Assembly (NCBI RefSeq): GCF_030506285.1
Contig: NZ_CP119422.1
Coordinates: 4,389,501 to 4,453,500 of the forward strand
Length of the DNA stretch: 64,000 nt
DNA from: Catalinimonas niigatensis
GTDB taxonomy: Bacteria; Bacteroidota; Bacteroidia; Cytophagales; Cyclobacteriaceae
Reading direction: 5' to 3'
Shown here: positions 9,288-19,300 of the stretch, piece by piece
Position numbering within the stretch: position 1 is the stretch's first letter
Layout: every line of letters starts with the position of its first letter
Position numbers and translations under genes: made by a program
The notes under the pieces: model-generated
Databases searched by the model: none
Told to the model about the DNA's origin: nothing
Seen by the model: the letters and a program-made list of their open reading frames with translations, nothing else

Positions 9288-10100
9288 TCAACGCTGAGGA
9301 TACCAGATCTGATAATTTTCAGGGAATAAAGAAGTTATATCAATAGCCTGCTCAAAAATACCATAGACAGAGGCCCCGCTGCCACTCATGCTGGCATAGC
9401 TAGCTCCCGTCTGATATAGCTTATCTTTGATTTCAGCAATCGCTGGATATTTGGAAAAAACAGAAGCCTCAAAATCATTTTGAACCAGCCCTTTCCACTG
9501 TGAAACGGGCTTTTTTTCTAATAACTCCTTCAAATTATTTTCTGCTTCCCGGGGTGTAACACCCGCATAAGCTTCGGCAGTAGCCACGTGGATGGGAGGA
9601 GTAAGCAGTACAATAAATTTATCCTCCAGAGAAAGGGATACTTCCTCAAATTCGTTACCAGTGCCATAAGCCATGACTGCCTGATTTTTGATAAAAAACG
9701 GACAGTCGCTGCCCAGACGCGCAGCATATTCTTCCAGCAGAAAATCATCCAGAAAAAGGCCAAACATCTGATCCAGACATTTGAGGGTAAAAGAAGCATC
9801 AGAAGAGCCTCCCCCTAAGCCTGCTCCAATGGGAATTACTTTATGCAGATAGATTTGCACCGGAGGCAGGTTAAAATCTTTTTGCAGCAAATGATAAGCT
9901 TTGAGGCAAAGGTTATCTTTCTTTTCCCCTGGAATAGGCAAACCGCTGCTGCTAAAGCTGAGTTTTTTACTTTCTATAATCTCTAGCACATCGGTATAGG
10001 GTACTGGCACAAAGCAGGAAGCAAGGTCATGGAATCCATCAGGTCGCTTGCGCAGAATATTCAGCCCCAGATTAATTTTGGCATTGGGAAAGACTACCAT
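9288..10100 (-). CDS. ispE: 4-diphosphocytidyl-2-C-methyl-D-erythritol kinase
   Basis: 270 residues, GHMP kinase family. It phosphorylates the 2-hydroxyl of CDP-methylerythritol in the MEP route to isoprenoids. The ATP-binding motif 'PIGAGLGGGSSDA' is at residues 90-102, the N-terminal 'FPNAKINLGLNIL' holds the conserved lysine and asparagine, 'RLGSDCPFF' carries the catalytic-site aspartate (D132), and the third GHMP motif is 'SMSGSGASVYG'. Cytoplasmic. It lies 80 nt downstream of fabI on the same strand; that gap contains a long hairpin (10113-10175), so read-through from fabI may be partial. Confidence 0.95.
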   Translation of the reverse strand: MVVFPNAKINLGLNILRKRPDGFHDLASCFVPVPYTDVLEIIESKKLSFSSSGLPIPGEKKDNLCLKAYHLLQKDFNLPPVQIYLHKVIPIGAGLGGGSSDASFTLKCLDQMFGLFLDDFLLEEYAARLGSDCPFFIKNQAVMAYGTGNEFEEVSLSLEDKFIVLLTPPIHVATAEAYAGVTPREAENNLKELLEKKPVSQWKGLVQNDFEASVFSKYPAIAEIKDKLYQTGASYASMSGSGASVYGIFEQAIDITSLFPENYQIWYPQR

Positions 10101-10112
10101 AGATCAATGATA

Positions 10113-10175
10113 AATGAACAATGTGCAATGTACAATTTTGAATCAATCCCTATTGTTCATTGCTCATTGTTCATT
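10113..10175. repeat. Inverted repeat / hairpin between fabI and ispE
   Basis: A 24-nt arm at 10113-10136 pairs with 10152-10175 with two mismatches, around a 15-nt loop. Both arms are built from short AATGAACAATG / ATTGTTCATTG type blocks. It fills almost the whole fabI-ispE gap. There is no run of Ts long enough for a classical terminator, so it may be a dispersed palindromic element or an mRNA-stabilising/processing hairpin. Confidence 0.6.
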
Positions 10176-10180
10176 GTAAA

Positions 10181-10993
10181 TTACTTTGTCAGGTCTGCTA
10201 CCAGTTCTTCAGTGATACCGGAAGATGAAAAGCCTCCATCATGCATCAGGTTTTGCATGGTCACCATACGGGTAAGGTCAGAGAACATAGTGATTACATA
10301 ATTAGCGCAGTCTTCTCCGCTGGCATTGCCCAGAGGCGACATTTTATTGGCATAGTCAAAAAATACATCAAAACCGGTAATTCCTGTTCCTGCCGTAGTC
10401 TTGGTAGGCGACTGCGAAATAGTGTTGACCCGTACTTTTTTAGACTTGGCAAAGCGGTAGCCATAACTGCGGGCAATAGACTCCAGCAAAGCTTTGGCCT
10501 GAGCCATGTCACTATAATCAGGAAAAGTACGCTGCGCTGCGATATAGGTAAGCGCCAGAATGGAACCCCACTCATTCATCACATCCAGCTTCTCCGCAGT
10601 CTGCATCACTTTATGAAAAGAGAGCGCTGAGATATCCAGGGTTTTCTGAAACCAGTCGTAGTTCAGATCACCATAGTCGCGGCCTTTGCGTACATTGGGA
10701 CTCATGCCAATAGAATGAAGTACAAAATCCAGTTTTCCGCCCAGGGTATCCATAGAATCCTGGTATAATTTCTCAATATCTTCTACGACAGTGGCATCTG
10801 CCGGAATCACTTTGGCTTCACATTGCTCTGCCAGTTCGTTGATTTTACCCATCCGCAAAGCGATAGGAGCATTGGTCAGGGTAAAAGAAGCGCCTTCTTC
10901 ATGGGCTTTCAGTGCGACTTTCCAAGCAATAGAGTTCTCATCCAGAGCACCGAAAATAATACCCTTTTTTCCAGCTAATAAATTATAAGCCAT
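10181..10993 (-). CDS. fabI: Enoyl-[acyl-carrier-protein] reductase (NADH)
   Basis: 270 residues. It reduces trans-2-enoyl-ACP in the last step of each type II fatty acid elongation cycle. Divergent SDR features of FabI are present: the cofactor loop 'GALDENSIAWKVA', 'VLHSIGMSP', and catalytic residues Y150 ('LALTY'), Y160 and K167 ('YSDMAQAK'), with the same spacing (10 and 7) as E. coli Tyr146/Tyr156/Lys163. The C-terminal 'ADATVVEDI' and 'MHDGGFSSSGI' also fit. Cytoplasmic. A TAnnTTTG element lies about 48 nt upstream (11041-11048). Confidence 0.96.
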   Translation of the reverse strand: MAYNLLAGKKGIIFGALDENSIAWKVALKAHEEGASFTLTNAPIALRMGKINELAEQCEAKVIPADATVVEDIEKLYQDSMDTLGGKLDFVLHSIGMSPNVRKGRDYGDLNYDWFQKTLDISALSFHKVMQTAEKLDVMNEWGSILALTYIAAQRTFPDYSDMAQAKALLESIARSYGYRFAKSKKVRVNTISQSPTKTTAGTGITGFDVFFDYANKMSPLGNASGEDCANYVITMFSDLTRMVTMQNLMHDGGFSSSGITEELVADLTK

Positions 10994-11040
10994 ATCGGTT
11001 GATTGTGGTTTAATTAAAAAAAGTGCTTAAGCAACTGTGG

Positions 11041-11048
11041 CAAAGGTA
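11041..11048 (-). promoter_or_regulatory. Bacteroidota-type -7 promoter element upstream of fabI
   Basis: On the minus strand these bases read TACCTTTG, an exact match to the TAnnTTTG -7 consensus of the Bacteroidota primary sigma factor. No good TTTG/TTG is seen at the -33 spacing. Transcription would start near 11034, giving a leader of about 40 nt before the fabI ATG. Confidence 0.5.
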
Positions 11049-11185
11049 ATAACAATTTGTGAATTTGCTTAAGGCATACCATTGGACATGCTCAGTTTGT
11101 ACATATATTAAAATTTAGCCTCTGCTTGGAGTAGTCTATGCAAGACAAAGCTAAGTCGCCATTGTGCAATAGACCTCGCAATAAG

Positions 11186-14100
11186 CTACTGCATGGCCTG
11201 CATATCATTAGTTGCTACATTTATCTTTTGATAAATACTCAGGCTATCTTTATTCCTGCCAAAGAACAGATACCAGTTTTCATTGATTTCCATAGGTACG
11301 ATGCTGCGTACATCTCCTCTCACTGTCATCCCTGTCTCCGCAGGTTTCATAACCTCCCATGCATTTCCATTTTGATTGGACAATACCAGGCCATAGTTAG
11401 CATCATATCTTCCTGTACTGACACGGCTCAAGGACTGGTTGCCTCCCAGAATCAGTTCAGGATACGCATCATCATTTACAGGCAGAGAGGCTATGGCATA
11501 TACCGGAGAGAACTGGGCTTGTATGGGTAGAGGAACCAGCTTAAAAGTGCCACCTTCATTTTGCAGGTAGACAGATTCCAGCATCTGCGCATACAATGTA
11601 TCGGCTCCATTGAGTTGTTCTGAAGTAAAATAATCCTTGGGAGCGGTTTGCGAAAACGTTTTGTAGTCATAAAATTTCTTCTTCAAAGAGATGATTTGCC
11701 CCAGCAGTTCGTCTTTGCTATAGGCAAACACTTCTTCCCCTTGCAGATAATGGGTAAAGATAGGATCAATGGAACCATTGCCATCAAAGTCTTTGTAGAT
11801 CAGCCGAGCCGGTTGTTCAGCAGTGACATGGTATAGGTTGTTTTTGCCAAAATTACCCACCACAAAATCGGTGTCTCCATCCTGGTCAAAGTCAGTAGCA
11901 TGGATTGTATTCCACCAGCCGGAAGATCGGGCCAGTGCCGGCATATGGGCTTCCTGAAGTCTTTTCCCTTCTTCGTTATGGAAGACACGGATAGGCATCC
12001 ATTCGCCCACCACAACCAAATCTGCAAAACCATCCCCGTTCAGGTCTTCAAAGTGAGCATCGCTGATCATTCCGCCTTCCACCAAATCCGGTGCGAAAGC
12101 CTGAGTAACGTCGGTAAATTTGCCAGAGCCATCATTTTGCAGAAGATAAGAGCGGGGCGAAAGAGGATAGCGTCCCGGCACCAGTCGGCCTCCTATAAAC
12201 AGGTCCAGGTCACCATCATTGTCCGGGTCAGCTATTGTCACGCAGCCTCCGCTGCTAAGCATTTCAGGAAGGGCGCTTGCTGCAAGTGTAAAACTTCCCT
12301 TGCCATCGTTCACATACAGACGATCCTGCAAGGCAGGGTCTTGCTCGGCAAAGTCACTGCCTCCGCTTACTACATATAAATCCAGATCGCCATCCTGATC
12401 GGCATCAAAGAATACGGCATCAGTGTCTTCATACTTAGCATCTGCTTCCAGCGCAGGAGAACTCAGTGTAGCAAAAGTACCATTAGCCAACTGTCGATAG
12501 AGTTGCCCGCTTTGTCCTTTGGCTCCACCCACATACAGATCCTCCAGCCCATCCCCGTTGATATCTCCTTTCGCGATTTTCGGCCCAAGATTAGAGATAC
12601 CATAAGGGAGCATTTTATCCCGCTTAAAATCAAGAAAGATATTTTCCTGATGCTCAAAAGCAATGTTCAGATTGCTCTCTGTCGGCTGAAATAAAGCGGG
12701 AACAGGGCTTATCGCCTTTGGTTCCTGCACAGGCTGAGCGGCTGTATAGTCTAAAGTCAGGGTTTGGTCAGTAGTCAGGTTTTCAAGCTTCTGTTGCTTC
12801 CCATCAGGCCAAATTACTTTAAGACTGTCTATAGTATTCTCTTTTCCGAGACCAAACACAAGTTCATAATTTACCGAAGACTGAAATCCTCTTACCGGAA
12901 TCATTTCCTGATACTGCGTTTTTCCATCAGCGTAGACATATACTTTGGCACCTATTCCGAATGAGTTTTTCTTTTGTCCTTCCAAGCGAATTTTCAGGTA
13001 ATGAGGATCGGACAGCTGTAAGCTATTGTTTTTGTATACAGAAACTTCTTCGTTCACATTGTTGACAATCAGATCCAGGTCACCATCATTGTCCAGGTCA
13101 GCATAAACAGCTCCATTGGATTGCGTCTGCCCTTCCAATCCCCAGGAGGCTGCCTGATTTTTGAAAGTAAGGTCGCCCTGATTCTGATAAAGATAATTGG
13201 TAGCCTCTATGGAAGGCATATTTTCTACCAGCGCCATAAACTCTACATCCAGATTTTTCTGCTGGTTTTTTACCTGTTCGTTCATCACATAATTCATAAA
13301 ATCCATGTCCAGGTAATTGCGGGCATAACCATTGGTGATAAAGATATCTTTCCAGCCATCCAGGTCGTAGTCAGCAATGAGAGGAGCCCAGCTCCAGTCG
13401 GTACTGGAAATGCCTGCCAATTGCCCTATCTCGCTAAAGGAGTTGTTGCCATTGTTGAGTTGGAGCATGTTGCGCATGGTCTGGTAGTGAAAGCCGCTGC
13501 TGATCAGCTTCTGGTACTTATCATAATTTTCCGGCCCCAGCGATACCTTGACGCGTTCGTTTTCTTCGGGAAGCATGTCCAGGGTGATGATATCGGGCAG
13601 AGCATCGTTGTTGAGGTCGGCGGCATCACTGCCCATAGAGAAGAGCGAGACGTGGTTGATGTATGCTCTCAGTGATTCCGCAAAAGTGCCATCTTGTTGG
13701 TTAATGTAGAGGTAATCTTCTTCGTTGTAATCATTGGTTACATAAATATCAAACCATCCATCCTGGTTGACATCTGTAACACTCACCCCCAGCCCAAAAC
13801 CCAGTACATTCTGTATAATGCCCGCTTCTTCACTAATATCTGTAAACTTTACCTCCTTGTCATCTCCCGTATCCACGGCGGCCCCTGAGGGGGGAACGAG
13901 GGGGATGTCATTGCGATAGAGCTTGTCTGCCAGAAAGTTGTTCTTGCGGTTTTTATGTTGTGCAGAAACATTGCTGAAACCCGCATATTCCTGGGTAGAA
14001 TGATTGAGCACAAATGCGTCCAGGTCGCCATCGCGATCATAATCAAAAAATGTAGTCTGGGTAGTGTAGCCCTGGTCGGCTAAGCCGTACTGTTCTCCCA

Positions 14101-14617
14101 TTTCACTGAATGAGATATTCTCTTCTCCTGCCGCTCCATTGTTGATGAAGAGTAGATTTTTTCTTTTGGCCGGATCAGCGGCAGCCGAACGGCATACATA
14201 AATGTCGAGCCAGCCGTCGCCATTGACATCGGCCATACTTACACCGGTATTCCAAAGACCGGCAGCTGCTACACCAGCCTGTTCGGTAATGTCTTCAAAC
14301 TCCCAGTTACCTTTGTTGAGGTAAAGTTTACTGGCTACCAGGTTTCCGCTCAGGTAGATGTCCGGCAAACTGTCATTATTGATGTCACCCACGGCCACGC
14401 CGCCGCCATTATAGAAATAGCCGTACTTCATCACATTAAACTCTTCAGTTTCACGGAGAATGTTCTGGAAGTTGATGCCAATATCGTCAGAAGCCATTTT
14501 GGTGAACAAGGTCTCTGTTTCCTTGGTATCGTTGCATGCAGTGAGCACAAAGAGGAATAGAGAAAATTGCCAGAATTTCAAAATCTGGCAGTTCTTACAA
14601 AGAAGTAGTTTTTTCAT
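11186..14617 (-). CDS. FG-GAP / ASPIC-UnbV repeat lipoprotein
   Basis: Start chosen at ATG 14617 (an ATG two codons upstream at 14623 is the alternative), giving 1143 residues with a lipoprotein signal ('FLFVLTAC'). Two blocks of FG-GAP/VCBS repeats, each with calcium-binding D-x-N/D-x-D-G loops ('DVNGDGWLDIYV', 'DYDRDGDLDAFV', 'DLNGDGFADLVV'), flank an ASPIC/UnbV domain at about 545-620 ('NSFGIGAKVYVY', 'VIWPDGKQQKLENL'). The proteins form beta-propellers at the cell surface. In Bacteroidota this type is often encoded directly after SusC/SusD, as here, and is thought to serve the SusCD complex as an extra surface lipoprotein. A terminator hairpin (14642-14668) lies between susD and this gene. 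Confidence 0.9.
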   Translation of the reverse strand: MKKLLLCKNCQILKFWQFSLFLFVLTACNDTKETETLFTKMASDDIGINFQNILRETEEFNVMKYGYFYNGGGVAVGDINNDSLPDIYLSGNLVASKLYLNKGNWEFEDITEQAGVAAAGLWNTGVSMADVNGDGWLDIYVCRSAAADPAKRKNLLFINNGAAGEENISFSEMGEQYGLADQGYTTQTTFFDYDRDGDLDAFVLNHSTQEYAGFSNVSAQHKNRKNNFLADKLYRNDIPLVPPSGAAVDTGDDKEVKFTDISEEAGIIQNVLGFGLGVSVTDVNQDGWFDIYVTNDYNEEDYLYINQQDGTFAESLRAYINHVSLFSMGSDAADLNNDALPDIITLDMLPEENERVKVSLGPENYDKYQKLISSGFHYQTMRNMLQLNNGNNSFSEIGQLAGISSTDWSWAPLIADYDLDGWKDIFITNGYARNYLDMDFMNYVMNEQVKNQQKNLDVEFMALVENMPSIEATNYLYQNQGDLTFKNQAASWGLEGQTQSNGAVYADLDNDGDLDLIVNNVNEEVSVYKNNSLQLSDPHYLKIRLEGQKKNSFGIGAKVYVYADGKTQYQEMIPVRGFQSSVNYELVFGLGKENTIDSLKVIWPDGKQQKLENLTTDQTLTLDYTAAQPVQEPKAISPVPALFQPTESNLNIAFEHQENIFLDFKRDKMLPYGISNLGPKIAKGDINGDGLEDLYVGGAKGQSGQLYRQLANGTFATLSSPALEADAKYEDTDAVFFDADQDGDLDLYVVSGGSDFAEQDPALQDRLYVNDGKGSFTLAASALPEMLSSGGCVTIADPDNDGDLDLFIGGRLVPGRYPLSPRSYLLQNDGSGKFTDVTQAFAPDLVEGGMISDAHFEDLNGDGFADLVVVGEWMPIRVFHNEEGKRLQEAHMPALARSSGWWNTIHATDFDQDGDTDFVVGNFGKNNLYHVTAEQPARLIYKDFDGNGSIDPIFTHYLQGEEVFAYSKDELLGQIISLKKKFYDYKTFSQTAPKDYFTSEQLNGADTLYAQMLESVYLQNEGGTFKLVPLPIQAQFSPVYAIASLPVNDDAYPELILGGNQSLSRVSTGRYDANYGLVLSNQNGNAWEVMKPAETGMTVRGDVRSIVPMEINENWYLFFGRNKDSLSIYQKINVATNDMQAMQ

Positions 14618-14637
14618 AGTCATGACTGCTAAAGATA

Positions 14638-14668
14638 AAAAAAAAGTGCCAGGGTCGCTGGCACTTTT
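14638..14668 (-). terminator. Rho-independent terminator between the SusD-like and FG-GAP/UnbV genes
   Basis: Perfect 11-bp stem AAAAGTGCCAG (14642-14652) with CTGGCACTTTT (14658-14668), loop GGTCG. Read on the minus strand it is followed by a run of nine Ts. It lies 21 nt after the SusD-like stop and 24 nt before the UnbV lipoprotein start, so it should reduce read-through into the last gene and set a lower level for it. Confidence 0.8.
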
Positions 14669-14688
14669 CTTAGTAAAGTCAATTAACC

Positions 14689-16302
14689 TTAGGGTTTGGC
14701 ATCCCACCAAAGTTTGGTAGTCCCATTGTTTGGTCCTCCCAGCAAATTATCAATAGCTGCATTGACCGCTTCAGCATTGGTGGTAAATTCACCATCCACA
14801 AAAGGAACTCTTCTGGGTACGGTATTCACAGGAATAGCTGCGTTATCAGTATTGAGGCGATCATAAAAAACAGGATAACCTGTTCTTCTTTTCTCCGCCC
14901 AGGCCTCCTGGGAGTTAGGATAAATTGCTATCCACTTTTGAGTAATGATCTGCTCGAGCTGCTGCTCTTTGGTACCCCCAGCATTATAAGCTACTGGCGC
15001 TTCGGAAGGAGCAGGAACTTCTCCATTGTAAGAAGCAGGAGTGTTTGGGCTCTCTACATAAGGATTACCAGCAAGGTTACTGCCATCTAAACCATATTCT
15101 TCATGAGAGGTGATGATACCTTCCTCATAAAAAACTTGGGCAGTTCCTCCCATGTTCCACCCTTCCAGAGCACCTTCTGCCCTTAAGAAATAAGACTCGG
15201 CAGCATTCATTACGACATAATTAGGGCCTGCTACACCAGCTAGGGTAAAAGGCTCTGCCATATTAGATGCCAGCGCATTAAAATTATTTGACTGCTTCTC
15301 TAATCTGGATTGTCCGTTTCTCATCCCTTCATAAGGAAATTCTACACCAGCAGGGTCATCAGAAGGATCAGGCTCATCAGCAGGAGCAACAAACGCGCTT
15401 ACTCTGGGGTCTTCGTATCCTTTAAGGATACTTTCCATATCCGCACTCATGCGAAACTCACCCCATTGAGTAATGGTATTATAAGGATTTGTAAAAAAAG
15501 GAGCACTAGTGGTAATGATAGCTCTGTCATCATTAGATGAGATAAACTCCCCAACTGACGCCGCTTTTTCTGCCTCAGTCCTGCTCAGTTCAAGAGATAC
15601 ATATTTTACCCTCATGGCAAGACGAAGCCGTAAGGTATTGGCAAATTTAAGCCATTTGTCTATGTTACCTCCGTAAATCAGGTCATTTGCTCCCAGGAAG
15701 GAAGTCTCTCCGGCATTACTCACCAATACCGGAACAGCTTCATCCAAAGTGGTAAAGAAATCCCGATAGATGTCTTCCTGTGAGTCATAAGGTACGGATC
15801 TCTCACCATTGCCGAATTCAGAATAAGGAATAGGGCCCCAATAATCAGTAATTCTATGATATGACCATACACGCCATACTTTCATCATCGCATTTTCCAG
15901 CTCGTATCCGTTTTCTGCGGCAAAATCTTCCGCATATTTGATCTGAGGAGCGGCATTTCCATAGAAGTAATTGAAGGCTCCATTTAACCAGCCTCCTACC
16001 AGAATAAATTTATCAGAGTCAAAGTTAGGGGCAGTGGTAGCAAAATAGCCCCCATAAATATCGGAAAAAAGTGATTGAGTAAGCTGGAAAGCGCCTCTGG
16101 CATCATTAGGCGCAGTACTGGGCAAGTACGCAGGTGCATACATTGCTGCTTTTACTACGGCTCCGTACTCACTTTGAGACAGGTTATCCACGGTCAGATT
16201 TTTAGGATCTGTATTTAGCTCCGTAAAATCATCAGTACAGCTGTTAATCAAAAAGATGATTGACAAAGCTGCAACATATAATAGACTACGATTCATCTTC
16301 AT
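14689..16302 (-). CDS. SusD/RagB-family nutrient-binding outer membrane lipoprotein (SusD-like_2)
   Basis: 537 residues with a lipoprotein signal ('SIIFLINSC'). N-terminal 'DFTELNTDPKNLT' and the TPR-like helical body with 'VWRVWSYHRITDYWGPIPYS' are typical of the SusD-like_2 group; 'ESYFLRAEGAL' and 'QKWIAIYPNSQEAWAEKRRT' near the C-terminus are the usual late helices. SusD proteins form the lid over the SusC barrel and bind the nutrient at the cell surface. It starts 14 nt after the SusC-like gene on the same strand. The substrate is not evident; members of this subfamily are often associated with peptides or non-starch ligands, so a non-glycan substrate is possible. Confidence 0.93.
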   Translation of the reverse strand: MKMNRSLLYVAALSIIFLINSCTDDFTELNTDPKNLTVDNLSQSEYGAVVKAAMYAPAYLPSTAPNDARGAFQLTQSLFSDIYGGYFATTAPNFDSDKFILVGGWLNGAFNYFYGNAAPQIKYAEDFAAENGYELENAMMKVWRVWSYHRITDYWGPIPYSEFGNGERSVPYDSQEDIYRDFFTTLDEAVPVLVSNAGETSFLGANDLIYGGNIDKWLKFANTLRLRLAMRVKYVSLELSRTEAEKAASVGEFISSNDDRAIITTSAPFFTNPYNTITQWGEFRMSADMESILKGYEDPRVSAFVAPADEPDPSDDPAGVEFPYEGMRNGQSRLEKQSNNFNALASNMAEPFTLAGVAGPNYVVMNAAESYFLRAEGALEGWNMGGTAQVFYEEGIITSHEEYGLDGSNLAGNPYVESPNTPASYNGEVPAPSEAPVAYNAGGTKEQQLEQIITQKWIAIYPNSQEAWAEKRRTGYPVFYDRLNTDNAAIPVNTVPRRVPFVDGEFTTNAEAVNAAIDNLLGGPNNGTTKLWWDAKP

Positions 16303-16316
16303 AATATTTTTTGCAA

Positions 16317-19300
16317 TTAAAAACCAAGGTTTAATGATACACCAAAGCTCCGGGTGGTAGGAGGGGCGAAAGAGTTTAAGCCTTCTGCATTGTTATCCAC
16401 GGATTGAACGGCTTCAGGATCAAAATATTCCGTCTTATTGCTGAAGAAAAACAAATTCCTTCCTACAATGGATAAACTTGCACTACGGAAAGGAAGGCTG
16501 GAAAGTGTACTTTCAGGTAAGTTATAGCTTAATGAAAGCTCTCTCAGACGAATGTTGGAGGCATCACGGATAAAAGCTTCTCCCACAGGTGTATTTCTAC
16601 CACCTAGTCTGCCCCACAATGCTTCAGCACCAACCTCAATGTTGTTAGCTGTCTCAGTAGGATTTCCATCCTCATCTATCAATACAGCAGTTTCTCCCTC
16701 AAAGATGTTTTCCCCAAATACTAAGCTCCCATCTCTTCCCTGAGCCGTATAATCCAGCAATCCGCTACCTGCCATGATAGCCTCAGTAAACACAGTAACC
16801 TGTCCACCCTGACGGATGTCAACCAGTGCTCTCAGTGAGAAGTCTTTGTATTTAAAGGTATTGTTGATACCCATCAGCCAGTCGGGCTGAAAATTAGCAA
16901 CGGGTACAGTTTTTCCAGCCGTAATCACCGGAAGGCCTTGTGCGTCAATGAGCACCCGACCATCCTCATCTCTTTCGAATCCACGGGAATACTGATTTCC
17001 GAAAGCCTCACCTTCTTCAATCCTGTACTCATTTAAGAAACCACTACCCTGAATCAATACGTCAATATCATCGGATATCTCTACTACTTCACTGACATTT
17101 TTGGCAAAGTTAGCAGTTAAATCCCATGAAAAGTTAGGCGTAGTGACTGGTGTTACACCCAATACTACCTCCACACCCTGGTTTTGGATATCAGCACCAT
17201 TGAGGAATACACTGGTTACCCCTGAAGCTACAGGTACGTTGGTAGCAAACAACTGATCAAAAGTATTAGACTTATAATAAGTGAAGTCTAACCTTAGGTT
17301 ATCGTCCAGGAATCTGGCATCGAAGCCTGCTTCCCAGGTCGTAGTGGTTTCAGGTCTCAGATCAGCCAAGGGTAGCGTGGGGCTTAGAGAAATAGTACCT
17401 GCACTTACGATAGCCTGCCTAGACAAGCGGTAAGGAGCGGTATCGTTTCCTACCTCAGCCCAGGAACCTCTTACCTTAAAGAAACTAATGGCTGAAGGAA
17501 ATGTCACCAGATCGCTGATGACCGCAGTCAAACCTACTGAAGGATAGCTGTACGAGCGATTGTCAGCAGGTAAAGTTGAGCTCCAGTCATTTCTGAAAGA
17601 ACCACTCAGGAAGATAGCATTGTAAAAACCGAGCTCTCCAAAAGCATATACCGACTGTTGCTCTCTTTCGGCATAGCCTTCATTAGGGAGAGGTTGTGCG
17701 GTATTGCTTAATGCAAATAAGTTCTCCACATTGAAATTAGCTCCGGAACCTCCTACACTTTCAGCTTTTGCCTGTCTGAGGTTAGCCCCTGCATTAAGCC
17801 CCAGAGAGATATTCTCAGTCAGGTCTTTTTGATAACTTAACAATACGTCGGAGTTCCACTCCAGCCCATAACTAAAGGTTTTGGAATATGAACCGAAGTC
17901 AGCATTGATATAGGTATCCGTATATCGCAAAAACTCCTCATAGGTATTGCTTCGGTCAATACCGGATCTGGCCAGTATGGATAAATCATCGGTGACCTGG
18001 TACTTTAAAGAAATAAGTCCCAGTACTCTTTCATTCACCTGAGGGCGCTTTACGTTATTCACTGTCCAGTAGGGGTTACCGGCCTCGTTGGACCTTGATA
18101 CATAGAAATGCTGTCTCGTCTGACCGGCCTCATTGACAAACTGATAGTGCTCCAGATCCTGTGTACGTATATTTCTGGGCAATATATAAGCATAGCGCAT
18201 AGGGTTGTCAAAATTCTCCCCGCTAAACAATACATCAGAGAAGTTACTACGGATGTAATTCACCTTAGCGTCTAGTGTCAACTTATCAAATAAGGTGGTA
18301 GTGTTTCTGATGTTGAGGTAATGGCGATTCAGGTTATTCTGGGCAATAATTCCCTTACCATCGGTATTGGTGTAATTAAATGAAGTATTGGAGTTTTCAT
18401 TTTTGATATTCACCCCTACGCTGGCGGCCATGGTATGCCCATTCTGGAAAAAGTCTCTTACATTATCTTCCTGGGGGGTAAGTGCATAAGTGCCTCCTAA
18501 TGCTGCCAGATATTCAGGGTCATTAGACCAATGGTCAACGATTTGTCCTGTCATCCTGGGCCCCCATGAGGTGAACGCTGTTCTGGAATAGGTGCCGGCT
18601 GAACCCTGACCGTATTCGTTTTGATACTTGGTTAGTAATATAGGCGTATTAACCTGATAGTTAAATCCAAGCGTGGCACTTACTCCTTCAGGAGCATTTG
18701 TTCCGGATTTTGTGGTAACAATAATGGCTCCGTTGTTAGCGCGGCTTCCGTAAAGGGCAGCGGCGTTACCGCCTTTTAGTACCGAAATGCTTTCTATGTC
18801 ATCGGGTGAAATATTAGAAATATCTCCACCTACAGGAATACCATCAATGACATACAAAGGCTGGCTACCGTTGCTCTGTAGCGAACGGTTACCCCGTAGT
18901 ACCACTTTGGTAGGAGCCCCTACACCGGCTCCGGTCGTGGTGATAGCGATACCAGCTACCTTACCGCTGAGCGCTTCCGTGATATTTATAGGCCGGGCCT
19001 CTTCAATTCCCTGGCTGGATACTTCCTGGGTACTGTAAGTAAGAGTACGTTTCTCTTTGGTGATACCCAAAGCTGTTACTACTACTTCTGACAAAGACTG
19101 AATGTCAGGCAGCAAAGTGACATTGATCTGCTGCTGATTTCCTATTTCAACTTCTTCACGGGTAAAACCGATGGAAGTAAAAACCAGAGCAGCAGCGTCA
19201 TCTGAAACAGAAAGTCGGTAGTTTCCTTCCACATCTGTAACTGTACCTGTGCTGCTTCCTTTGACTAAGACATTGACACCGGGCAAAGGAGTGTTGTCTT

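Noticed and set aside
13121-13675. 184-codon plus-strand frame
   Set aside because: Antisense to the FG-GAP/UnbV gene; valine/isoleucine-rich product mirrors the D-x-D-G-D repeat codons.
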